Below, one piece after another: positions 10,573-22,009 of a stretch of DNA of 64,000 nt (the first letter of the stretch is position 1; every line of letters starts with the position of its first letter). The notes under the pieces were generated by a model that saw only the letters and a list, made by a program, of their open reading frames with translations, did no database searches and had not been told where the DNA came from. The DNA is taken from the NCBI GenBank assembly GCA_022316685.1, contig JAKJHU010000014.1, positions 6,753,001 to 6,817,000 of the forward strand. Reading direction: 5' to 3'. The translations under genes were made by a program, and so were the position numbers. The DNA is from Progne subis subis. Taxonomy: Eukaryota > Chordata > Aves > Passeriformes > Hirundinidae.

Positions 10573-13500
10573 TAAAGAATTTATTTACCAAAGTGAACAA
10601 AAGACTGGATCATTTCAGAAGAACTATGTAATCAAATGGGATTTTATTTTTTATCATGACAAATCCTTTTTGAGAATTCCTTTATTACATTATAAACTTT
10701 TCAAATTCTCAACCATGTCCTTTCATTTTGCACGTTAATTTATGAAATTAATTTTCATGTATAAATTTTAAAAAAGAACAATTAAAAGGTCAAAAGAAGG
10801 TGTAAAAAGGGTCAAATTGTTGAGAGCTCCTCAAAGATTGCCATCTTTGACTGGAAGTTATCAGCGGGTTAGACAAGAAACAGAGTTTGATGGGATAAAA
10901 CTAAATTCCCAGAAGGCAGAGATGGGGTTAGAAGACAGAATTTCCTTTAAGGAGTTTGTCTCACTCATAACTACATAAAAGGATGGATTGGGGTCAAGAG
11001 AGGAATGATGTGGCGCGACTGGCAACAGGAGCCCATTTAATCGAGATGACAGCTGTCCTCCTGTTGCTATTCCTTGAATAAATTATTTGATTTGATTAGT
11101 TTTTCTCAGGCTGCAAGATGAGACAAGGCTTTATATTATTTCTGAGAACCCTCATTTATTTGCACTCCGATGACGAATCCTCTGTCCCAGCTGCAAATGC
11201 TCCCAAGTCAACCTGGACATGTTTATTTACCTGCAAAATCTGCTTTTCTGCTGGGTTTTCAGCCTTCCAAAGAAGTAATTATTGTTTTAGGTCTTGCTGC
11301 TGCGGCCTGTCTGATATATTCATGTCTTTGGCTGGTATCTGCTCAGCTCTGGTTGTTCTTGGTGGTGGGAACAGGAGCAGGCACTGTTTAAATTTCCAAG
11401 GTTATTTGGGATGTGCTGATTTATTAAGTCGGGTTTTAACTGAGTGGGTGTTTTTTACTTCTTCCAAATATCCCTGAGCAGGATGGGAATGAAATGACGG
11501 TAATTTATCAGAGCAGATGAAAATTATTGTTTACCTGCTGGAAAGGTGCAAAGAGCCTGGACTGGTGCTCAGAATTCTCACAAAAGTCAGTCGGATTTGA
11601 ATAAACACAGCCATCAGGGTAATGTCCTTGGAGGTTATTTCTGTTTCAGATGGATCCTCCTATTCTGCATTGCCACCTGTGCCATCCCTTGTCTGACAAA
11701 TTAAAAAGAAGCATCACAGATATTTTAATAAAAGCCACGGAGTGCTGCCAATATTTTAAAGGACAAGGAGGTGCCACAGATTACTGAACTTCAGAGTAAT
11801 GAATGATAAATATAAAATATTTCAGCCTCTGAGCCTTGTCGAACAGCACAATTCACCCCCTCAAAAACAAATCAATAGATGCAAAACAAAGTAAAAGGAT
11901 ATTTAAAAAACAAACAATCACCAAGCTGTAATGTGCTGGAGGAAGGATGAAAGAGCAAATAATAGATTTGGAGGTTCACCTGTTGTTATGCTGCTGAAAA
12001 CTTGAGCTAGAATGGGCAGAAGGTATCATGAACAAAACTTTGCTCAGCAGAAACTTTGCTATCAGTTTCCAAAAAGACACCACTAATCCTGACTCCTTTA
12101 TATAACTCTGTTGACAGCTTTTATCCTATTCCCATGAAGCGCTGAGCGATGTTGACTGAAAGGATTCAGGCATGTTTCCATTATTAATTTTGTGCCGGAT
12201 GTATACGAGCAGTTTAATATGATAGCTTATAAAAAACCCACCTCTAGGTACAGAGCTTTAAACTTGCTTCCTTGCCCTGCAACACCATTAGAATCTGTTT
12301 TATGTGTCTTTTATTTGGGGAGATAAAACATTCCGTTTTCAATCAGTGGAATCCTCTTTAACACACAATTGACATCTGCTGACAGCTGTCACCCGCTTCA
12401 TAATTAACAATCCAGACTGTTAACGTGGTTTTATCCAAAGGAAATCAGTTTATTGTTTGATGTTCCAGATGAAAATTGTGACTTCTTGACTTCCCTTTCT
12501 CCCCTTCAGAAGGAAGCATGTATTTCTTCTGATGCGGATGACGCTGCTGGCGTGTGCTGAGTGTTCACTGATTTTTTAATTTCCAAAGTTCCACCCTTTC
12601 TCGTCACTCTCTTTTCCCAGCTCTTGCTCTGCCTCTTTTTTGCCCCAGAATTTCATCCTCTGCTTGGCTTTCCAGACACTTGCACCAATCTGGAGCTCTC
12701 TCTCAACAAACCTGACCCTTACTTGAGTCATGACACAGAAGTTAAATGAGATTCATTTTCAAGGTTTGTGTCTAATTCAGCAACTGTGCGTGTTGCTGAA
12801 TTAGAGTTGAAAAGCGGAATTTCCACTGAACACGCGGGAAGGGAATTAGGAAAGACCCTCAGATACAACTTGTCTGTTGTTTTACCTTTGAATTTCATCC
12901 CTCATCTGTTCCTCTCTGTGTGTCTCATCTTTCCCTGTTCCAGGCATCCATTCCAGCGTTTTTCTTCCTGGTAGAATCTTGTCTGGTGGTTTCCTGCTGA
13001 CATTTGTTTTCTTGGAACAAACCACCTTGGTTTTGCTGCACTATTTCCTCTCTTGCTTAAACGTCTGAGAATTGTCAAATTTGCTGCTTTATGGTTATTT
13101 TACCACAGGTTTCCAGCTTCCTCTTCTCCAGGGCAATGCAGGAAGAGGAACACCCCTCTGCTGGACCCTAAAATCAATATCAGTGACTGTGAACACGACT
13201 AAACTTTGGTTTTATTCCAGCAGGAAAACCCCAAAACATCTCTGATACAAAAGGACTTTCTAATTAATCATAGCATCCTTTTTCTATGTTTCATTTCACT
13301 TAGTGGTAGACATTTGATTTAAATAAATCAAGAAAAAGAAAACCTTGCTTTGTATTGTCATGGTGCAGATCTCCATCTAAAAAAAGTGAATTGAGTTTTT
13401 CCTGGATTGCCTAACAACCTCTGGCTGCTGAAACAGAATTTGAATTTCACTACAGCAAATGATAAAAAGTTAAAGGGCTCCCAAACGCTTCCTGGTTCTT

Positions 13501-14010
13501 GGCATGAAATTTCCTGTGCCCTCGGAGCCGTGATGTAAATACTGGAAATCTCCTTTGATTATTTTCAAAATAGGAACTGGAAATATTTTCTGATTAAGAA
13601 ATGTGCCGCAGGTTGGAATTCTTTGCTGAGAATCCCTTCTGGCAAGGTGCAAGGCGGTGGCTTCTGCCTTGCAGGGGGAGAGGAAATTTTCCTGTAAAAG
13701 GGAGCTCTGGAGGTGGCAGGAGATGGTGATTGTTGGAGATGAATATGCAAATTGAGAGTTCAAACCCACAAGAAATATTGTGCCTTGGGAATTGCTCCTT
13801 TGTTGTTTCCTTTCCTCTTTTCTTTTGGGGAGGGAGAGTTAGGAGGTTTGGAGTGGGGATTATGGTGAGTGTATAAAATATTCTGAGTAATGTCCATCAT
13901 ATAAAGGATATTTTTTTGAGATTATAAACTGTTGAACAAGCTGCAGTTTAGTGGAAAGGATAATTAAAGTTGCATCAAATGTTTGAGGGGTTTTTTACCT
14001 TTTTTTACCT
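10573..14010. other. Unique sequence including a conserved-element-like block
   Basis: No gene or interspersed repeat is recognised. Positions about 12080-12480 are AT-rich and dense in homeodomain-type motifs, with a perfect palindrome TGACAGCTGTCA at 12380-12391, in the style of vertebrate conserved non-coding elements. That reading is inference and needs alignment with other birds. Confidence 0.4.
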
Positions 14011-14031
14011 TTTTTTTTTTTTTTTTTTTTT
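14011..14031 (+). repeat. Poly(T) tract
   Basis: A run of 21 T preceded by two shorter T6-T7 runs separated by ACC. Confidence 0.9.
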
Positions 14032-15500
14032 GCTTTGTTTTAGGCCTGTTTTTTTCTCCTTATTTCTGTAAAGGAAGCTGAAATCCCCACTTTATAAAAC
14101 AGTTCTGAATAATTTATATAATGAGCTGATGGAAACAAAAAAAGGAATTTGTAACTCAGTGATGTTTCCCTGCTTTTTCTGCAAAGAGAGCAGAAGAGCT
14201 ATGTGAAAAAATTAACTGCAGAAAGGAGAGCTAATGGGATTTGGTGTAAAATGTGTTTCATGAAAAGTATTAATAGAGGAACAATTTGATTATGTAGAAA
14301 ATCCATTGCTGTTTAACATTTAGTGCACATTTCCAGGTAAAACCTGATTTTAGCAGGCATTTGCTGAGGTGTTTGGAATTCTCTGCTTCCCCCAACAGAC
14401 ACGAAACCCTCTGCCTGCCTGCAAAGCCAAGGTGGAGCCCTCAGTTAAACAATCATTACCTCCACTCAGTGCCTGGTGACTTTGGGTAGGGTTGGGAGCT
14501 CTTTTCCCTCGCTAATTTTTGTCCCAGGTGTGTTTATGTGCCACAATTCATTTTCTCCCCTCTCCAGAAAATCTGCTTTAAACACAACTTACTCTTTTAA
14601 AATAATGAAGAGCTCAGGTGAGTTTACCCAGCCCCAGCATCCCTCGTGCAGCCTGGCGAGATTTTTTTACCCTCCCAAGCCAACGCTCCCCTCTCGGTTT
14701 TATCTCTCTGCCCACCTCTGCTTTATCCCATTTGCTGCACAACACTCGCTGGAGATAAATATAGTGCAAGTGTACATTGAATTTCCTGCGGGTGACACAG
14801 TTCAGGGGTGACCTTCAGTTCTCCTGTAATCTCATTGCAGGGAGTTTCTTGGGCAGGAATTACAGAACCGGGTGAATTACACTGAGCTGTGGAGGCCCGG
14901 AGATAACAACAGAACAGAATGCTGTGAATTCATCCCGCTCCCTCGAAATCTGTTTGCTCTTTCCAACATCAGCCCGGGGCACCAGGGGGGCACAAGGGGA
15001 GGTTCAAGGTAGCTTGGGGAGGTTTTGTGGTCTTTACACCTAAAAATGTGTCATAATAACAAGGGAAAGTTCGATTTCAGCCCGGCTTTGATGTGTTAAG
15101 CTGAGATCAGAGCACGTTTACTGCTGACGATGTGGTTCTAAGGGAGAAGCTTTGCAAGCTGGGAGAGGTTTTAATCCTGCAACCTGCTAACAGCAGGACT
15201 TTGTGCAGAAATGACAGCGTGGGATAAAAATCATCCCTGTTTTGCTCAGATAGGTGGTTGTGAGCTCCTACTGCACTGCACTGTGTTTTCAGGTGGAATT
15301 TCAGGTGGAATCTGAGGTAAAGAGGTGTGGGGTCAAGTGAGAAAGTCATTAAGGTGTTAATGTCACTGGGAGTGTTTTTGAATAGAGATTGCAGGGTTTG
15401 GCCCCACTTGTAATTTAGCCAGGAGAGATTTCTTGCAATTCTGTTCTCACAATGGCAATTTTTATAATTAAATGCGGACAGAAGCCTTTGGATTCCACTG
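14032..15500. other. Unique sequence
   Basis: No gene is recognised. A 50-nt segment at 14568-14617 has strong-looking splice borders and one open frame; see findings. The rest shows no repeat. Confidence 0.45.
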
Positions 15501-15527
15501 AAAAAAAAAAAAAAAAAAAAAGAAAAA
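15501..15527 (+). repeat. Poly(A) tract
   Basis: A21 followed by G and A6. No retrogene body is recognised upstream. Confidence 0.9.
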
Positions 15528-15957
15528 ATTCCTGCTGGAGAACAACTTCAGTGCAGATCCACCCAAGATCTGCCTTCTGGGAGTGACAGAGTGTCTGCAG
15601 TGTCAGTGTTAGAAATAACAGTGTGTAAAAGTATGTGATATATCATATGTGATGTGTATGGGAACTTAAAAACTCCTCAGTGCTCAATTACTTTGGATCC
15701 CACGTTGATGCCTTAACTTTTATCTTTCCTGTATTTTCATGTTCTGTGCTGCCCAGGTGCAGCTCTGAGCTCACACTCGGTGTCACTCAGCTCTCTGCAC
15801 ACAGCAGGGACACAAAACAAATCCTGTTCCTGCTGCACACCAAGGACAAAGGTTACAAGTGTTCAGCCCAAAAGCACAAACAACGGTGGCTGGAGGGAGG
15901 AACAAGAAGGATGGGAGCTCACAGCCTGGAGCTGGAATTGGACAGTTAAACCCCAAA

Positions 15958-15983
15958 ATGCAAATGGATCAAAACTTATAAAA
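15958..15983 (+). promoter_or_regulatory. LTR-D copy 2 promoter: octamer plus TATA box
   Basis: ATGCAAAT at 15958-15965 and TATAAAA at 15977-15983, the same module and spacing as in copy 1. Confidence 0.6.
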
Positions 15984-16126
15984 GTGTGAGACCTCGTGAG
16001 TGTTGGTACATTTTGTGATCATTTTAGTGTCCATTTTGTGTCCATTTTGTGCCCATTTTGGTTCCACCTTGGGTGTGTCCCTGCCCAGTCTCTTGTCCTG
16101 CCCAAGGTGCACCCTAAAGGCCTTTC

Positions 16127-16132
16127 AATAAA
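16127..16132 (+). terminator. LTR-D copy 2 polyadenylation signal
   Basis: Canonical AATAAA followed by a T-rich stretch, in the position expected for the R region of a retroviral LTR about 145 bp after the TATA box. Confidence 0.6.
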
Positions 16133-16194
16133 TCTCTGCTTTATTCTGCAGCTCTGTCCAGTCTCTGTTCCAGCTCAGCCTCCCTAAGGAATCA

Positions 16195-16527
16195 ATGTGA
16201 TTTAAAGAAAGAGAGGAAATCCAGAGCAGAAAAAGCCACAGAGCAGCAGGGGCTGGGATATGACACAAGCCTGGACAGCGAGCAGCGAATGGGGACATGG
16301 TCACACCTGGAGCTTCACAACCTGAGAGAGGGAATTCTGCTGAGGGAGACAAAGAGAAACTCACAGAAAGGAGGAAAAGTCGTTTATTCTGTACCAATTT
16401 TCGTGGGGTAAAATAATCTACCATTAAAACCCAGCAGGCTGCTTGGTGTGCAACTGGAATTTTGCACAAAACCCAACAAGTTTTGCAAGATCTGGCTGCA
16501 AAGTGAAATGCTGAAAGTGCCACATGG
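16195..16527. other. Unique sequence ending at a long poly(A) run
   Basis: Lies between LTR-D copy 2 and an A42 run. It could be the body of a retrocopy, but no recognisable protein frame and no AATAAA in the last 40 bp were seen. A minus-strand frame (16125-16523) has no family features. Confidence 0.35.

Positions 16528-16569
<42 letters not shown>
16528..16569 (+). repeat. Poly(A) tract, A42
   Basis: The longest uninterrupted A run in the window. It may be a retroposition tail or a slipped homopolymer; the sequence alone does not decide. Confidence 0.92.
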
Positions 16570-16571
<2 letters not shown>

Positions 16572-18094
16572 AACTAGGCTGTTTGGATCCTTTCAGCAGA
16601 AGTTTTCCTGGATTTAAATGTTCCATCACACTGACTTTGTTATAAAGTGGCAGAGCAACACATATGTTTTTCATGAAAATATTTTTTGAACTAATTGAAT
16701 CATTTGCAGCCCCTTCACATGTCAGAGTTAATCAGAGAGGTCCAATTTACTCCAGACACAGGACAATTCATCAAAGGCTTTCCACAAAACATTGTTTTTC
16801 TGACAGTTTGGACCTTTGCATGCTACACTCTTCTGCTGATGTTGCAAAAGTAATCACCTCCTCTAGGTTGCCTTTATATTAAATATTGAGTTTGTTGCTT
16901 AATAAGAGGTATAATTCAGTTCTGTGCCTTGGAAAATCCATCCTGATGATGTGAGTTATGCCAAATTTCTTGATTTTTTTTTTTTTTTTAAATTCTCCTC
17001 TAGAGTCAGAATGCAAAACAGAGAAATCATACAGCTGGTTTATTTGGACTGCCCGCTCCTTTGACATTAAATAATGACATTACTCAAGAAGCCATTCCAG
17101 AATCCATAAAATTAGCATTATTGAGCACAAATATGGTATCTTATAAATCAGTAATTATTAAGGAGCTCTTTGGTGATAGAAGATGTGTTCCTCAGAGAAG
17201 CCCCTGATTACAGCAGACAGGCAGAGCAATATTCTTGAAATTACAGCCTAATCATATAGATTTTCCCAGCTGGCATATTCGATAACACCTGTGTTTTAAA
17301 CTTCAGGAAGTTTTAAAAACACCTGATTGTAACTTTCACCCCTCAGTGACATCCTTGCTGCTCTCGAGGTTCTGCAGGTTCGTAAATTCAGCTCCACAAA
17401 CTGGGGGGGAAGCGTCTGCTGGCTTCCCTGTAAGTGAAATTGTTCATCTGGAGTGTGGGAAAGAGCATAAATTCATTTTCTGGGTCTGATTTCATCTGTA
17501 CTGAACACATTTTCCTCTCACAGGTGGATTTTAGTGGATCATTTTCAGCTCTTCAGCTGAGGATCCCTCTCAGTCCTCTGAGTTATCCCACGTGGCAACA
17601 GAGTTATTTTAGGGACTGTTTGAGAATTCCCAAATCAAGACCTTATAATCAGACTTACAGAGCATTTATTACTCTGTTTCTGATTATCCTTCAGTTCTAT
17701 CAGCACGAGTTCATTTCAGCAGGAAATAACAAGGGATAAAGATGGAGAAAAAGATTTACGACTGCGAAACTGTAAGTACATTTGAATTTGGATTTAACGT
17801 CCATAACGCTCACAAATTTTGGAGGAATCAGGTTCTAAGACACACATGAAGTGCATTAGTGACAATTTCATGACTTTTCCCTCCGTTTATTAATGATAAT
17901 TTTGGAAAGTTCCTGACTCTGTCTTCAGAGGATGTAACACAGCACAGCTCTGTTGTTTCAGTGGATTTATGATGACCACAGACCACCTGAACATCCCTTT
18001 CAATCTTTTCAGGAATCCTAAACTGAGATTAAGAAAGTGTCTTGAGGCTTGTGCATTTACTGAAATTATTCCAGTTGTCGTACCAATTGGAAAG
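16570..18094. other. Unique AT-rich sequence
   Basis: No gene is recognised. Positions 17080-17300 are AT-rich and low in CpG, with many homeodomain-like TAAT cores, a possible conserved non-coding block. The frame 17434-17739 has no family features. Confidence 0.4.
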
Positions 18095-18113
18095 AAAAAA
18101 AAAAAAAAAAAAA
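18095..18113 (+). repeat. Poly(A) tract
   Basis: An A19 run in an A/G-rich context. Confidence 0.9.
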
Positions 18114-20014
18114 GAGAATAAAAGCTTGGGCAGAAGTTTTATGATATAGAATTGTGCTGCAACTGCAAGCGCTCAGTAAGAAGGTGGTGGGTGTATGATA
18201 GCCCCTCATCTCACATTTAACCTCGGAGTGCAAAATGCACTTCTCCACTTGTATCAGGACACAAGAGCCCAAATCTCAGCACGTTCAGCTGGCTGGAAAA
18301 GCCAGAAAGAGGCAGGACTCGTGTTTTCTGCAGCATTTTCACAGCCTGTGAAATTAATTTCTGAGTGAATCTTGAAACTCAGATATTCCCGTGAACAGGA
18401 ATTTATATATTTTTTTTAAATGAAGGACAAATCCCTCATAATTTGGGTTCAGGCAATTTGAGGTGTGGAGGATATGTGCAGCCAGATCTCCTGCCTTGTC
18501 CTGTGACCTGCAGCACCCACCCCTGCACAAACCCATCCCAAAACGTGTGAGATTGTGGCCTTTTTGAAGTGCATATTACATTTTCCTTAATTCTCTTTTC
18601 ACAGCCTTAAGGATGCCTGCGTTATGGGTTGTGGTTTTATTTTTTTTTTTAGCTTCACTCTTAACAACTCATAGCAAGTTGCTGCAACATAAAAAGCTGT
18701 AAAAAAATCACACATGAATAACCTCTGAAGAAGCCTGCCTCTGAATTAGATGCCAGATTCGAGATGGGGATGTTTAATACAAGAGCAGTGTGGTCAGGGT
18801 TTCTGAGTCTCTTTTTAACTCAAGGAAGGTGGTTGAAAAAGTTGAATCTTGTTCATCTCCCAGTTAATCAGAGGGACTGCTTTCCCTTCATTTTCTCCAT
18901 TAATCTGATTTCTTCAGGGTTTTAATGTTGGTAAACAAAGTAATGAATGAAATAAATAAAAGGAACCCTGGGCTGCTGGGCTGGGTTATTTCAATATCCC
19001 CCGGGATAAGGCTCCTGATTCAACCCCAGAGCCTTTGTTGGATTGCTGGACCTTTTAAATTCAGAGCTCATCCCTGTTCATTTGGAAGGAATCGTGTTTG
19101 ATTTCGTTGTGTCACGTGGTAATGTGTGTCACTTGATCGTTTTCACAGATTACACATGCCTTTGCATTCACGTTTGATTTGCTGGCACACATCAACATGC
19201 AGGAGTTGGTGAATTAAACAAATATAAATGGAGCCTGCCTGCTTGCCAGCCCGGTTCCAGGGAATTAATGGCTAAATGTGAATCACAGCACCCTGGGAAG
19301 GCTACAAAATATGTGTGAGGCTGAGGGGCAGGAATCTGCACCGCGTGTTCGGTGTTCTCACAGCTCTCCCCGTAGGTCACCGAGCTTTTTCGGGTACACT
19401 GGTGCAAACATTCAGCCAGGTCTTCCCGAGCTCACAGGCAGATTTGTGTGTCTGCACTGCAGCCCAGAAGCAGCTGTGCTGAATTCCACCAGCCCTGAAC
19501 AAATTACAAGCGTGTCGTGGTACAGAGGTGTCGGCATGAGCTTCGTCTCCGACAGAAAACCCATTTGGGTGCCAAAAAAAAAATCCTCTGGCTGAACAGC
19601 CTAGAGGGAAACCAGGCCCTTCTGCCTGCTCTGCTCTCAGGAGGTGCTTTAGTTGAAAACTGGCTCCTGTCTGTAGGTTCCTTCCCAGGGGAAGAAGTCA
19701 GAGTGCATTAAACTTGTGCTTAGGTGTTTTTAGCCCCCAGGCAGGGATTCAGCAGGAATTAATTGGCTTTGGTGAGCTGCAGCCACGGAGGATCAAAGCT
19801 AGTTGATGGTAAAGTATTAATGCAGCACTTGTGCCTTCAGTTGTTCCCCGTTAGAGCAGTGTGGGTTTAGAAGGAGCTAATCCCTTGTAGGAAATAAATG
19901 TGATGCCTTACTGCCAGCATTTCAGCATTTGGAATGGTAGGGGATGGATGGATATTTGCTGGAGCAGGAAAACAGGTGCACTACATGATATTTAGAGTAT
20001 TTTCTCTCTGGGGA
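18114..20014. other. Unique sequence
   Basis: No gene, RNA or interspersed repeat is recognised. Short frames at 19192-19407 and 19278-19595 overlap on opposite strands and show no domain. Confidence 0.5.
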
Positions 20015-20050
20015 GAAAAAAAAAAAGAAAAAAAGAAAAAGAAAAAAAGA
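20015..20050 (+). repeat. A-rich, G-interrupted tract
   Basis: A runs of 5-11 interrupted by single G. The lysine-rich peptide it would encode is an artefact of this tract. Confidence 0.85.
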
Positions 20051-21660
20051 GTTCTGCTGAACATTGGTGAGGAGGAAAACTATAAAAGGGGAAAAGGAAA
20101 GAACATTCTCACATTCTCCAAGCAGGACTGCTGGCATCACCTGCACGGTGCTGACAGGAGATCCAGCGTTTCCCACATCCCCATGGAGTGCAGGACAGCC
20201 TCCATGGACGGGGTCCCTGAGCTCTGCCTGCCCCTGGGCTCCTTTCTTGGGAGGGAAATTCCACGTTCACATCCAGCTGCATTCAGGGACTATGCTGAGC
20301 CTTCAGAGCACTTGAATTCTAGGACCTACTTCGTGCTCTCAGAGCATTTTTCTTCCCCAGAGGACTGTGGTTTGCATTTTTTCCCCCAAAAAAATTGTTC
20401 CTGGGCTCATTGTGATGTGATTTATAATCAGCTCCCCCAATTTAGGGGCAGCTGCCAGGGCAGTGAATCTCTTTGGGGCTGTCACCCTCACACCCCTCTT
20501 GGCACATCATCTGTACCCATTATTCAGATTTCTGCTCCCCCACCGCTCTGTTTGTGCTGTCTGAGCTCTCCCAAAGCTGTGACACGGGGACAGCTGCTGC
20601 CAGCCCTTCCACACACGGATCTCTGCCAGACTGAGCTTAAAATATCAGTCTACAACCCTGTGGTGCCCTTTTTGGGGTGATATCCACAGTCTGCAGGGAT
20701 CATTTAGGATATCTTCTTCCAAAGCTGTCCTCTTTATAGGTTTGAGAGAAAAACATCCTCACAGAGCCCTGTCAGACATCTCAGAGTCTTCTCTCCCTTT
20801 TTTTGTTAATCCCTTCAGTGCTGGAGAGCTGGAACCAACTCTGCTCCACATTTCATTCTCCTGCTTCCCCTTTATTTTCCTCTTTGTTTTCTAGTTCAAG
20901 ACAAGGCAGAGCTGGCATTCCTGGCTGAGGTTTGTGATCCTCGGGTGTTTATGTCACATAAAGTTCCAGATTCCAAGGCCTGTAAGAGATTGGCTCCAGC
21001 CTCTGTAGGAGTTCACTGGAAATTGTTAAGAGCTGCATTTTTACAGCTTTGGAAGGACTTTACCAGACACAGAGCACACCAATGTTAGCCCTTCAAAAGG
21101 TTCTCTTGAATGCACAGGGAGAAGTCACTTCACCTTCACTCTTTGCTTCAGGGAAATTCTAAGTGCTTGGCAAAAAAACAAATTAAAAAATCTCTTTTTG
21201 TCTGAGAGGCTTTTTGCCTCAATTGCAAAACTGTTTCAGTTAATACATTTCACTCACACTGAATTTTGCCATCCGAAATGCTGTTGGAGGAAAAGATGAT
21301 CAACAGCAAACCTCTCCCACTGCAATTGAGTCCTGCTCGCTTTTCCTGGCAGAAAGGTAACATTTTTAATAGTTCAGCAATTCAGAACACTTTTTTGCGC
21401 TCTCAGGATGGGACAAAAAGGATAAAAAGTAGCTCAGACCTGGTCCACAGCCATGGAAATCAATGAAAAGACTCCAGGTGTTATGTAAAGGTTTAGGTTC
21501 AGTCCACCAGTGAGCAATAAATTCATCCCACAAACATTTTGTTGGTCTTGTGCCACACTTTGGGACTGCAGGCGTGTGTTGTCAAACCAGCTAAAGAGGA
21601 TATTTATGATATTTATTTACCTTCAACTTGATATTTCCATACATTCATAATCAAGAGCAT
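20051..21660. other. Unique sequence with a long chance-like open frame
   Basis: The plus frame from 19934 stays open to 20680 (248 codons). It begins in low-complexity A-rich DNA and shows no recognisable motif, signal peptide or repeat. No splice-bounded exon was found, so it is not called as a gene. The rest to 21660 shows nothing recognisable. Confidence 0.4.
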
Positions 21661-21705
21661 TTTTCTTTTTTTTTTTCTTTTTTTTTTTTTTTTCTTTTTT
21701 CTGGA
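21661..21705 (+). repeat. T-rich low-complexity tract
   Basis: T runs interrupted by single C. Confidence 0.85.
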
Positions 21706-21862
21706 CGAAGGGATTTTCAAGTAGGGTCAAACCAGAGGAATATGGATGGATACAAACGGGATTTTTGATTGCAAACAACACCACAGCTTTTGCACAAAAT
21801 ACCTTGGAGTGTTAGACTGCAGTTCTGCAAGTATGAGACAAATGCCTGAGCACTTATCCAGT

Positions 21863-22009
21863 CTTTTATCCTCCTCTTTCCTTCTTTCCTCGTCCTCTTC
21901 CTTTCCTCCTTTTCTCCTTTTTTCCTTTTTCCCTTTTTCCATCTTCTTTTCCTTTTCCTTTTCCTTTTTCCATCTTCTTTTCCTTTTCCTTTTCCTTTTC
22001 CTTTTTTAT
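21863..22009 (+). repeat. Polypyrimidine tract with TTTTCC units and an internal 31-bp duplication
   Basis: Almost pure C/T over about 147 bp. CCATCTTC occurs at 21939 and again at 21970, each followed by TTTTCC hexamers, so a 31-bp block has been duplicated. Such homopurine-homopyrimidine tracts can form triplex structures. The long Ser/Phe-rich and Lys/Glu-rich frames here are artefacts. Confidence 0.88.

Larger units (their letters stand above)
15706..16194 (+). mobile_element. LTR-D copy 2 (solo LTR)
   Basis: A 489-bp copy of the LTR at 2504-3001, in the same orientation. It starts TGATGC and ends GGAATCA, one base different from the GGCATCA end of the other copies. It contains the octamer (15958-15965), TATAAAA (15977-15983), the 11-bp tandem units (16007-16060) and a canonical AATAAA (16127-16132). 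The 4-bp flanks are ACGT and ATGT, differing by one CpG-type transition, which suggests a decayed 4-bp target-site duplication. No internal retroviral coding sequence lies on either side. Identity to copies 1 and 3 is high through the U3-like part. Confidence 0.83.

Noticed and set aside
15706..16569. Longer provirus consisting of LTR-D copy 2 plus the A42-ended segment
   Set aside because: The 330 bp after the LTR has no primer-binding site, gag-like frame or second LTR, and the other two copies lack this sequence.
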